Made by a program: the position numbers and the translations under genes. Source: Oscillospiraceae bacterium (GTDB taxonomy: Bacteria; Bacillota; Clostridia; Oscillospirales; Ruminococcaceae). Taken from it: 62,364 nt of DNA. Shown here piece after piece: positions 15,192 through 22,955 of the stretch. Within the stretch, counting starts at the first letter, position 1, and each line of letters starts with the position of its first letter. The notes below the pieces were generated by a model that had not been told where the DNA came from, did not search any database, and worked only from the letters and a program-made list of their open reading frames with translations. The stretch lies in contig JAAWRH010000022.1 in NCBI GenBank assembly GCA_022800935.1, positions 1-62,364 of the forward strand, given 5' to 3'.

Positions 15192-17564
15192 TCACTCCGT
15201 CGCCCGCATCTGCTCAATTAAGGACTGCCTTTTCTGCCTTCTGACCGTCCAGGCGGACAGGAGAAGCTCCGAACCGAACAGCGCCAGGAAGAACAGCCCC
15301 ATTTCCAGAACCGGGAATTGGTACGGCACAATCTCACCGGCAAAGGACTGCCTGCTCACCTCCCGGCATACCACGGCCGCAATCGGGAGGCCGGCCAGCA
15401 GGACCGCCAGGGCGGCAAAGGCCGCATAACAAAGCCCCTCGCAAATGTTCATCCGGCATAGCTGCCTGCTGGTCAGGCCGACGGAGCGCAGGATGCTGTT
15501 CTCCCGCTTCCGGGACATCTGGTTGGAAAGGGTCGTGTTGATTAAATTGACGACGCCAAACAGGAAGATCAGCCAGGAGAGCGCCCGCAGCCCGCCGAAA
15601 ATAATTCCGTTTTGCATTTTCTCATACTCAATATGGATTTCGATGGTATCCAGTCCGAGGTTGGCGCGGCCGGATAGAATTTCTTTTAGGCTGCTTTCCA
15701 CATGCTCCGCCTGTTTCGGGCTATTGACGATGCTCCAGGAGTAGTCAAAGCTTTCAATCTCAGGGTAAAGCTCCCGGAACAGCTCCTCCGGCGCGAACAG
15801 GGCTGCCGAATCCATGGCAAGCGCGCCATGTCCGTTTGCTATCTTTGCAGTGTTAAACAGGCCGGATATGGTGACGGTCACGGTCTTTTGTCCCAGGGTC
15901 AGCTCTATAGCTGAGCCGACGCCGATGCCTTCAAGGGCCTTTTGGTGGTTTGTGCCCAAAAGGATGCTGCGGGAGTCCTCCGGTATGACGCCGGATACCA
16001 GCGCGGCTTCCAAATCCGGGCGGTTTGTCCCCGTCAGCATATCGCACATACCGGCGGAGACATCCGCGGAGGTTCCGAATTTTGCGTGCAGGGACCGGCG
16101 TGTGACCAGCACATCCGTTACCCCGTCTACAGATAAAATTTCCTGCCGCAGCTGGTCATTCAGCGGGTTGCCAGCGGCCATGATTTCCTCCTCCGGCTGC
16201 TTGGAGGACAGGTAGACTTTATAGTCCCCGTCCGGGAAGAACAGCCTGGCGGCCTGCTCCGGCGAGCGGGTCAGAACCACGGAGGACACCACCAGAAGCA
16301 AAATCCCTCCCAGGCTGAGAGAGGCCGCGATGCTGGCCGCCTTTTTGCGGTCACGCCGGAAGTTCGCAAGACCCATGGATACAGGACCCGGCTTGATGTG
16401 TTTCTTCCGGCTGTGTATCCGTTCCTGCCCGGCGTAAAAACGCACCGCCTCCAGCGGAGAGATACCGGCGGCGATTTTTACCGGCCTGCGGACCGAGACG
16501 GACACCATAAACCGGCAGGCCAATACCGTCAGAAGCACAGCCAGCCCATAGTAGAGGCCGTGGAATCCTTTGGGAAAGAGTAGAAAGCCGCAGCAAACGC
16601 CCAGCAGGATGCCAAGTAAAATCCCAATGCCGCCCAGATACCGGCTCTCTTTTTTCACAACGCGCCGGAGCTGCTTTGGCGTTGCCCCGATGGTGCGGAG
16701 CTGCCCATAGCTTTGAATCTTATCCTGGATGGAGATTCGGAAAATACTCTGGATGACCACATAGCCGCCAATCAGCACCAGAGCTGCAATGCCGCCAATG
16801 GCAGTGAGGTCAATGGACTTGGAATAATAGGAGAAGTAGCGGCTGTTTATTCCCACATGGGGAATACCATACTGTTCGGCAATCTCCCGGCAACGGGAAG
16901 TCATGACCTCCTGGCTCAGCTGCCTGTCGTTCTGAAAGTGTACATAGGCGCGGTACCCGGCAGGGTCAAATCCGTCCCACTGGGTCAAGGCCGCCTTGGA
17001 AACGGCAATGGCGCAGGTATTCCCTTCCTTTTCCCCCATGCTGTACAGAATGCCGGTCACGGTGTAGTCTCCATGGAAGCTTTCGGTATCCAATGGAACC
17101 GTTTCGCCAATCTTAGCGCCCAAGCCATAGGTGGATAGAAAATATTCGCTGACAGCGACCTCGTTTGCCTGTTCGGGAAGCCGTCCCTTCAACAGCTCCA
17201 TCTGGCTGCGGGCGATATATATCATGTCGCTGTCGCAATACACATAGGAGGCATTGTATCCCCGCTCCGAATGCTCCTGCCCCAGCAGATAGTATTCTCC
17301 AACACGGGCAAATTCCGGCAGCTTTTTCAGAGCTGCCACATCGGAGGTCTCAGCGCCGGTAAACACCGCCTCATAGGTATCGGCCACCTGATTGTGCTGA
17401 ATCTGCGTCACAGAAACGGACAGAACCGCCGCAAAAGAGATCAGGAATGCCGCCAGGGCCACGGCAATTACCACCATCAGGTTCCGGCGCTTCTCGCTGG
17501 CGAGGTTTCGCTTCGTCAGCTTCTTCACAATGGCGCTGGTATCGTTCTCAAAAGGCCAAGTCAT
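15192..17564 (-). CDS. FtsX-family ABC permease (second of two)
   Basis: This 790-residue membrane protein has TM1 at about 30-50, a large extracytoplasmic region, two FtsX-type three-helix blocks (about 255-350 and 660-775), and a central membrane pair. It starts MTWPFENDTSAIVKKL, nearly identical to the start of its upstream neighbour, so the two are paralogues. Permeases of this size pair with LolD/SalX-type ATPases in exporters that sense or remove envelope-active compounds. It is last in the minus-strand operon, 16 bases after the first permease gene. Confidence 0.85.
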   Translation of the reverse strand: MTWPFENDTSAIVKKLTKRNLASEKRRNLMVVIAVALAAFLISFAAVLSVSVTQIQHNQVADTYEAVFTGAETSDVAALKKLPEFARVGEYYLLGQEHSERGYNASYVYCDSDMIYIARSQMELLKGRLPEQANEVAVSEYFLSTYGLGAKIGETVPLDTESFHGDYTVTGILYSMGEKEGNTCAIAVSKAALTQWDGFDPAGYRAYVHFQNDRQLSQEVMTSRCREIAEQYGIPHVGINSRYFSYYSKSIDLTAIGGIAALVLIGGYVVIQSIFRISIQDKIQSYGQLRTIGATPKQLRRVVKKESRYLGGIGILLGILLGVCCGFLLFPKGFHGLYYGLAVLLTVLACRFMVSVSVRRPVKIAAGISPLEAVRFYAGQERIHSRKKHIKPGPVSMGLANFRRDRKKAASIAASLSLGGILLLVVSSVVLTRSPEQAARLFFPDGDYKVYLSSKQPEEEIMAAGNPLNDQLRQEILSVDGVTDVLVTRRSLHAKFGTSADVSAGMCDMLTGTNRPDLEAALVSGVIPEDSRSILLGTNHQKALEGIGVGSAIELTLGQKTVTVTISGLFNTAKIANGHGALAMDSAALFAPEELFRELYPEIESFDYSWSIVNSPKQAEHVESSLKEILSGRANLGLDTIEIHIEYEKMQNGIIFGGLRALSWLIFLFGVVNLINTTLSNQMSRKRENSILRSVGLTSRQLCRMNICEGLCYAAFAALAVLLAGLPIAAVVCREVSRQSFAGEIVPYQFPVLEMGLFFLALFGSELLLSAWTVRRQKRQSLIEQMRATE

Positions 17565-17580
17565 ACTGCTTCAACCTCCC

Positions 17581-19989
17581 TTAATCCGCTGCCTTAATTC
17601 GCTCTGCCAGGGAAAACTTTTTGGAATAACGGACCGCGCAGACCGAGAATATCCCCTGTACCAGAAGCAGCGCAGCCCCGAACAGCAGCACCTGAAGCAC
17701 CGGGAAATGATAGGTGAGTTTTCCGAACATGCCGATCCGGTCAAAAACCTTGCACACGGCCAAGCTACACACCGTCCCCAGCGTTAAAGTGACCAGCAGT
17801 GTAATACCCACATAGTACAGGCACTCAAAGGAAAGTATTTTAGACAGCTGCCGGTTGCTCATGCCCACCGACTGGAAAATTCCAAACTCCTGCTGGCGGG
17901 TGAGAAGGTTGGTAATCAGGGTATTGGCAAGGTTGATAAGGGAAAACACAAAGATAAAGACCAGGATACCGTAATCCCTTGTCAGCTCTCCCCGCAGATT
18001 GCGCTCCAATTCGGATGCTAGGTCGTCCAGGCCGGAGACCGCCACCCGCTGGTCGGAAACCGCGCCGAACACTGCCCGCCGCAGTTGGGCGCTGTCCTGC
18101 TCCGTGTGAATGTTTACATATCCGGTAAAGTCCAAAATTTCCGGATAAAGAGTGGACAGCTCTTCTTCGGGCAGAATAAAGAAGTGAGACGAGCTGCCAA
18201 TCTGGACATCCTCAACGATGCCCATAACCGTATAAGATTTTGTCTGTCCATTGTAGCAGGAGACGGTAACGGTGTCCCCAACCTGGTAGCCGGTCCGGTA
18301 GATTTCCTTCAGCGCGCTGCCCGCAGGGCAGACCAGGATGCCGTTTCCGTCCAAAAGCTGCCGATAATCTGCGGCCCCGTCCAGGACCGCGCCGTCCGTG
18401 TACATCTTCTCCATATTTTCCTGGGAAATACCTCTGACAACAAACGGCTCGTGCTCGCTGTTGCCCGGAATGGCGCTGATGGCGGGAATTTCTACGCAGG
18501 TCAGGCTGTAAGCCGTGACATCATCCACACCGGGGAGGGCGGCAAGCTTCTCCCGCAGGGCCTGGCCCAGAGGGTTCTCCCTCTGCATCTCCACAAACTC
18601 CCGGCCCGCGAAGTCCTCATATTGCAGCAGGTATTGGCTCCTGTCCCCAAACTGAGACTGGGCCATTTCCTTTACGTCCACCGAGTTGGCATAGGCGGAA
18701 ACGCAGAGCAGCAGAATCCCGGTCAGCCCCAGGGAAAGGGACGTTACAAACGCCTTTTTCCGGTTCCGGGAAAAGTTCATCAGGGCCAGGCGAGGCATGG
18801 TCAGGCGGCGGTGAGACTGTCGGCAGTGAAATTGCCTGGAGACAGTCCGGCCCTGTTGCTGGGAATAGGCCGTGGTGCGGATGGCCTCAATGGCGGAGAC
18901 CTTTCCCGCCATGGCCATGGGTTTTCGTGTGGCAATCAGGACGGTTCCATAGGTCAGGAGGGAAACCACTGCCGCGGACCGGATATTGTCCTCCCAGGAC
19001 CAGTAGCCGGGTACAGCGATCAGCGCAATGACCGAGGCGCAGATCAGCCCTAGGGGAATGGCAATAGCGGTCAGGAAACGCCGTTCCCGCTTGACCACCC
19101 GCTTGAGCTGCTTCGGAGTGGTTCCAAGCACTTTTAGGCGGCCGTATTCCCGCATTTTGCCCATGACGGAGATGTAAAAGATGTTATAGATTACAATAGC
19201 ACAGACGGCGGCAATCAGGAGCGCCGCGGCATAGACCTCCATCCCGTTTCCCAGGTAGATGTCTACCATGCCAAAATAATTGGAGCTGTAAAAGGTCTGC
19301 TCCTCCGGGATACCCATTTCTGCGAAGAACTGCTCAATGTCCGCCCGGAGCTGGGCAGGCTCCGTTCCCTGGCTCCCGGCAAAGCGGAACCGCAGCTCAT
19401 AGGGTGCCTTATGGCTGCCCTCATCCACAGCGGACTCCGGAATCCAGACTGTAAAAATCCGGCTGATGTTCTCCGATTCCAAAATGCCTGTGACAGTATA
19501 GGACCTCTCGCCGTCCCCCAGGTCCAGTATGACGGTCTGACCGGCCTCCTCCGGCAGTCCGAAATAACGGAAAAAGGGGCGTTCCACACACAGCTCATTC
19601 GGCCCTTGGGGATAGGCCCCGGCAATCTCTCCGTAGCCCATCAGGTCGATCATCTCCGGGCTGACAAAGCTGACGTTCAAAACGCTGTCCTCATGGCGGA
19701 CAGTCCCCGTCTCGGCGGTATAACCCCATTTTTCAAATTTTCCGGTATCCGCAAGCCGGAGTACCTCCTCCTTGGTCAGCCCGTCGCATCCGGCCTGATA
19801 CTGCCCCAGGATGCCGTCCAGGGTTTTCATCTGCTGCGCAAAGTAGAGAAAGCAGAGGGTCCCCATGAGGCAGACGGCAAGGGTGATGGTCATGATGACA
19901 AAAACGCTCCGACGCTTGTCAGCCTTGATGCTGCGGTTCGCCAGCTTCTTTTCTACCGCGCTGGTATCATTTTCAAAAGGCCAGGTCAT
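17581..19989 (-). CDS. FtsX-family ABC permease (first of two)
   Basis: This 802-residue membrane protein has the same architecture as the following gene: MTWPFENDTSAVEKKL start, TM near 30-50, a long extracytoplasmic domain, FtsX block, central membrane pair, second extracytoplasmic domain and C-terminal FtsX block. The start at 19989 is supported by GGGGGTGA; the frame stays open into the ATPase gene but lacks a site there. It is 13 bases downstream of the ATPase gene. The likely complex is one ATPase dimer with a heterodimer of the two permeases (inference). Confidence 0.86.
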   Translation of the reverse strand: MTWPFENDTSAVEKKLANRSIKADKRRSVFVIMTITLAVCLMGTLCFLYFAQQMKTLDGILGQYQAGCDGLTKEEVLRLADTGKFEKWGYTAETGTVRHEDSVLNVSFVSPEMIDLMGYGEIAGAYPQGPNELCVERPFFRYFGLPEEAGQTVILDLGDGERSYTVTGILESENISRIFTVWIPESAVDEGSHKAPYELRFRFAGSQGTEPAQLRADIEQFFAEMGIPEEQTFYSSNYFGMVDIYLGNGMEVYAAALLIAAVCAIVIYNIFYISVMGKMREYGRLKVLGTTPKQLKRVVKRERRFLTAIAIPLGLICASVIALIAVPGYWSWEDNIRSAAVVSLLTYGTVLIATRKPMAMAGKVSAIEAIRTTAYSQQQGRTVSRQFHCRQSHRRLTMPRLALMNFSRNRKKAFVTSLSLGLTGILLLCVSAYANSVDVKEMAQSQFGDRSQYLLQYEDFAGREFVEMQRENPLGQALREKLAALPGVDDVTAYSLTCVEIPAISAIPGNSEHEPFVVRGISQENMEKMYTDGAVLDGAADYRQLLDGNGILVCPAGSALKEIYRTGYQVGDTVTVSCYNGQTKSYTVMGIVEDVQIGSSSHFFILPEEELSTLYPEILDFTGYVNIHTEQDSAQLRRAVFGAVSDQRVAVSGLDDLASELERNLRGELTRDYGILVFIFVFSLINLANTLITNLLTRQQEFGIFQSVGMSNRQLSKILSFECLYYVGITLLVTLTLGTVCSLAVCKVFDRIGMFGKLTYHFPVLQVLLFGAALLLVQGIFSVCAVRYSKKFSLAERIKAAD

Positions 19990-20002
19990 CGCTTTCACCC
20001 CC

Positions 20003-20671
20003 TTATTCCACGATTCTGCCGTCCTCAATCCGCACAATGCGGTCGGCCAGCTGGGCAATCTCATTGTTGTGGGTAATCATCACGATGGTCTGGTTGAACT
20101 CTGTACTGGTGCGCTTGAGCAGGCCCAGCACGTCGGCGCTGGTTTTGCTGTCCAGGTTGCCGGTGGGTTCGTCGGCCAGGACGATGGCGGGCTTGGTGAT
20201 TAGGGCGCGGGCGATGGCCACCCGCTGCTGCTGGCCGCCGGAGAGGTTCCCCGGCATATTTTGCAGCCTATCCTCCAGGGCCAGCATCTCCACAATATCC
20301 TGTAGGAATATCTCGTCCGCCGTGTCGCCGTCCAGCTCCACGGGGAGGACAATGTTTTCATAGACATTGAGGATGGGCACCAGGTTGTAGTTCTGGAAGA
20401 TGAAGCCGATGTTGCGGCGGCGGAAGATGGTCAGCTCCTCGTCGTTCTTCTTCGCCAGCTCCTCCCCCCGCACAACAACACTGCCAGAGGTGGGGATGTC
20501 CAACCCGCCCATCATGTTCAGCAGGGTGGATTTGCCGCTGCCGGAGGTCCCCACCACCGCCACAAACTCCCCCTGCTCCACCGAAAGGTTGACGCCGTCC
20601 AGGGCGCGGGTGATATTCGGTTCTGTACCGTAATACTTTTTCAGGTCAATGGTCTGCAATACGTTCATCAT
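20003..20671 (-). CDS. ABC transporter ATPase, LolD/MacB/SalX type
   Basis: This 222-residue protein has all motifs: Walker A GTSGSGKST (41-49), Q-loop FIFQNYNLVP, signature LSGGQQQR, Walker B IVLADEPTGNLD and switch His in ITHNNEIA. DEPTGNLD and the length are typical of the exporter/mechanotransmission subfamily that works with FtsX permeases, which follow directly. AAAGGAG precedes the tandem ATGs. The promoter at 20712-20740 carries response-regulator-like repeats, so the operon is probably switched on by the upstream two-component system. Confidence 0.92.
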   Translation of the reverse strand: MMNVLQTIDLKKYYGTEPNITRALDGVNLSVEQGEFVAVVGTSGSGKSTLLNMMGGLDIPTSGSVVVRGEELAKKNDEELTIFRRRNIGFIFQNYNLVPILNVYENIVLPVELDGDTADEIFLQDIVEMLALEDRLQNMPGNLSGGQQQRVAIARALITKPAIVLADEPTGNLDSKTSADVLGLLKRTSTEFNQTIVMITHNNEIAQLADRIVRIEDGRIVE

Positions 20672-20711
20672 CGAATGCTCCTTTCAGGGCTTTTTGCCTG
20701 TTGATGGGGAC

Positions 20712-20740
20712 ATTATAAAACTCAAATGTTACAGAAATGT
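20712..20740 (-). promoter_or_regulatory. Response-regulator-dependent promoter of the ABC exporter operon
   Basis: On the minus strand, ACATTT-N5-ACATTT (20740-20724) is followed after six bases by TATAAT (20717-20712). The first ACATTT falls exactly where a -35 hexamer would be, 17 bases from the -10. The 11-bp repeat period is that of OmpR-type regulators. The same layout precedes the regulator gene itself (22779-22807). Confidence 0.7.
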
Positions 20741-20753
20741 CCGAATGGGAGGT

Positions 20754-20807
20754 GATTGACGCAAATAGGCCGGGGAAAATTCCTCCGACCTATTCCCATC
20801 GTCAATC
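20754..20807. other. Hairpin between the 68-residue gene and the ATPase gene
   Basis: GATTGACG pairs with CGTCAATC, and AATAGG with CCTATT inside. The outer stem includes the stop codon of the 68-residue gene. T-rich sequence follows on the plus strand, not on the minus strand, so as a minus-strand terminator it would be weak. It may act as an attenuator or RNA-processing site. Confidence 0.5.
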
Positions 20808-21008
20808 CTTTTTCTCAAAAAGGACCTCCTGCTCCTTCATTGATATTTTCCTGACCTGATAGCCGTAATCCAAAAGCTCCTTTTTGTATTTCAGGAAGGA
20901 GTGGTCTATCGGCAGCCCGGCAATCCCCTGTATTTCCTCAAATGTCAGGCTGAGGAAGGGGCTGCCGTCCTTTTGAATATACTCCCATAACGCGTCATAT
21001 TTGCTCAT
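20802..21008 (-). CDS. Small conserved protein of two-component/ABC loci
   Basis: The protein has 68 residues and is charged, without signal peptide or membrane segment. It starts MSKYDALWEYIQKDG and contains LTFEEIQGIAGLPIDHSFL, a helix-turn-helix-like stretch; similar short proteins (DUF7662-like) occur in Clostridia. It lies between the sensor kinase and the exporter ATPase, 28 bases after the kinase stop. A small winged-helix-like adaptor is possible, but no function is known to me. Confidence 0.7.
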   Translation of the reverse strand: MSKYDALWEYIQKDGSPFLSLTFEEIQGIAGLPIDHSFLKYKKELLDYGYQVRKISMKEQEVLFEKKD

Positions 21009-21036
21009 ATGCGTTTGCTCCTTTCAGGTTATCTTT

Positions 21037-22065
21037 TTATCTGCGGGGCAGAAAAACCGAAAAGGTGGACCCCTTCCCCACCTCCGAACTCACCTTGATG
21101 TACCCGCCCTGCCGGGTGACAATCTCGCGGGCCAGATACAGGCCGATGCCCACCCCCGGCTCGTTGTGGACCTCCTCCTCCCGATAAAAGCGCCGGAAGA
21201 TGGCGGCCTGGCTGCTCTCCGGGATGCCCTTTCCGGTGTCGGTCACGTCCAGCTTGACATACATCTCCCACTGCTCCGCTGATACGCTTATTTTCCCGCC
21301 CGCCGGGGTGTATTTCACCGCGTTGTCCAGCAGATTGAAAAGAGCCTCCGCTGTCCATCTGCTGTCATGGGACAGGCGCAGTTCCTCCGGACACTGCACG
21401 ACCATGGAAATATTCTTTTCCTCCGCTCCGTAAATAATACCGCCCATAGCTTGGGCTAGGGTGTCCAGCAGCGGACCGTCCTTCTTTTCCAGCCGGATGA
21501 GACCTGTTTCCAGGCGAGAGGTCTTCACCAGGGCCTGAAAGAGAAATTCCAGCTTGTCCGCCTGGCTGCGGATGCCCTGCAAAAAGTCCCGTTGTTCCTG
21601 TTCTGTGACAGTCCTGAGCAGCAGCGTGTCCGCCACCATTTTCAGATTGCTCACTGGCGTCTTGACCTGATGGGAGATGTTTGACACCAGCATTTGCAGC
21701 TCCTGCCGTTCCTCGTCCACCCTGCGCCGGTTCTCCTGCATGATGCTGTACAGCCGGACCAGACGGTAGCTAATGCGGGCAAAGAGCGTTTCGCTGTCAC
21801 CGGCCTGTACCGGTTCTCTGCCGCTTATCATGCTGTCCATCGTCCGGCAAAGCCCAGCCGTGAACCGGGAAAGCCGTTTGGCGAAAAACAGCGTCAGAAG
21901 GAACAGCCAGACAAGGGCGCAGACGGTCAGCGCTCCGCCAGCCAGCAGCACCCCACCCTCTCCGGTTGCGGCAAAGAGAAGGGCGGCAATGGTGAGCATG
22001 GAGGCCGCTGCCCCGGTCCCCATTAGCAGGAACATTGTCTTTATAGAGATGCGCTCTGCCTTCAT
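21037..22065 (-). CDS. Sensor histidine kinase
   Basis: The 342-residue protein has two close membrane helices (about 11-32 and 38-62) with almost no extracytoplasmic loop. HisKA follows with SNISHQVKTPVSNLKM (phospho-acceptor His132), then HATPase_c with N-box LLDNAVKYTP, G1 DTGKGIP and G2 GVGIGLYLAREI. The tiny loop is the intramembrane-sensing type that usually works with an FtsX-type ABC exporter, as encoded next door. ATG 22065 forms an ATGA overlap with the regulator stop. Confidence 0.92.
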   Translation of the reverse strand: MKAERISIKTMFLLMGTGAAASMLTIAALLFAATGEGGVLLAGGALTVCALVWLFLLTLFFAKRLSRFTAGLCRTMDSMISGREPVQAGDSETLFARISYRLVRLYSIMQENRRRVDEERQELQMLVSNISHQVKTPVSNLKMVADTLLLRTVTEQEQRDFLQGIRSQADKLEFLFQALVKTSRLETGLIRLEKKDGPLLDTLAQAMGGIIYGAEEKNISMVVQCPEELRLSHDSRWTAEALFNLLDNAVKYTPAGGKISVSAEQWEMYVKLDVTDTGKGIPESSQAAIFRRFYREEEVHNEPGVGIGLYLAREIVTRQGGYIKVSSEVGKGSTFSVFLPRR

Positions 22066-22751
22066 TTCCTCTCGCCTCCCGTCCATTGATACCCTATTCC
22101 GTAGATGGTTTTGATATAGGAGCCGCCCTCCGCCTCAATTTTACTTCGGATACGGCTGATGGAGGTAGTCAGGGTGTGCTCATCCACGAACCGTTCGTCC
22201 ACATCCCACAGCCGCTCCAAAAGCCGCTGACGGGTTAAAACCAGCTTTGGGTTTTGGCAGAAAAGGTACAGCATTTTATATTCCATGGGGGTGAGAGCGA
22301 TCGGCCTGCCGTCCAGAGAAGCGGACTGTTCCGAAAAGTCGATCAACAATCTGCCGTCGTCGTAGATATCCCTTGACGGCTTATGCCGCTCCAGCATGGC
22401 GAACATGGCGCTGATCTTCCTCTGGAGGGCCGCGACGGAAAAGGGTTTGGTAATGTAATCCACCGCCCCCGCCTCGTAGCCGTGGAGTTGGTCGCTTTCC
22501 TGGTCGTTGGCGGTGAGGAAAATCACCATTGTCTCAGGATGTTCCAGCTTGATGAGCCTGCACAGGTCGTAACCGCTGCCGTCCGGCAGGTTGATGTCCA
22601 ACAGCACCAAGTCATACGCTGTTCCAGCCAGCAGGTTGGCGGCAGACCTGGCATTTAAGGCGGAGGTGACTTTCCAGCCGTCGGAGGTCATGTTATAGGC
22701 TAGGGTTTTATTCAAAAGGGCGTCGTCTTCGACGATCAGGATTTGTTTCAT
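22062..22751 (-). CDS. OmpR-family response regulator
   Basis: The 229-residue protein has a receiver domain with the acidic pair EDD (8-10), phospho-acceptor Asp52 in LLDINLPDG, Thr in FLTAND and Lys in ITKPF. A winged-helix output domain follows (LTPMEYKMLYLFCQNP...RIRSKIEAEGG...IKTIYGIGY). The start at 22751 follows GAGGA and fits the receiver start MKQILIVEDD. It is the first gene of the operon. Its own promoter and that of the exporter carry matching 11-bp-spaced repeats, which implies positive autoregulation. Confidence 0.94.
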   Translation of the reverse strand: MKQILIVEDDALLNKTLAYNMTSDGWKVTSALNARSAANLLAGTAYDLVLLDINLPDGSGYDLCRLIKLEHPETMVIFLTANDQESDQLHGYEAGAVDYITKPFSVAALQRKISAMFAMLERHKPSRDIYDDGRLLIDFSEQSASLDGRPIALTPMEYKMLYLFCQNPKLVLTRQRLLERLWDVDERFVDEHTLTTSISRIRSKIEAEGGSYIKTIYGIGYQWTGGERK

Positions 22752-22778
22752 GGCTCGTCCTCCTCGTATGATAAGAAT

Positions 22779-22807
22779 AGTATAACAGAGAAATGTCCGC
22801 AAAGTGT
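22779..22807 (-). promoter_or_regulatory. Autoregulated promoter of the two-component operon
   Basis: On the minus strand, ACACTT-N5-ACATTT (22807-22791) is followed after exactly six bases by TATACT (22784-22779). Spacing and half-site sequence match the exporter promoter at 20712-20740. Confidence 0.7.
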
Positions 22808-22879
22808 TACGGGGATACTCTTTTTTCAAAAAAGATTTCTCTAGGGTATGCTGTTGTACTGTATCAATAAAGCAGACAC

Positions 22880-22922
22880 AAAGGGCACGCTGAGGCAGGA
22901 GCTTTGCCTCGGCGTGCCTTTT
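22880..22922. terminator. Terminator downstream of the AraC-type regulator gene
   Basis: GGCACGCTGAGGCA pairs with TGCCTCGGCGTGCC, flanked by AAAG and CTTTT, so it can work in both directions. The only gene pointing at it is the minus-strand AraC gene. Confidence 0.8.
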
Positions 22923-22955
22923 CATTTTAAACGAATTCCAGTGTTGCGATTTATC

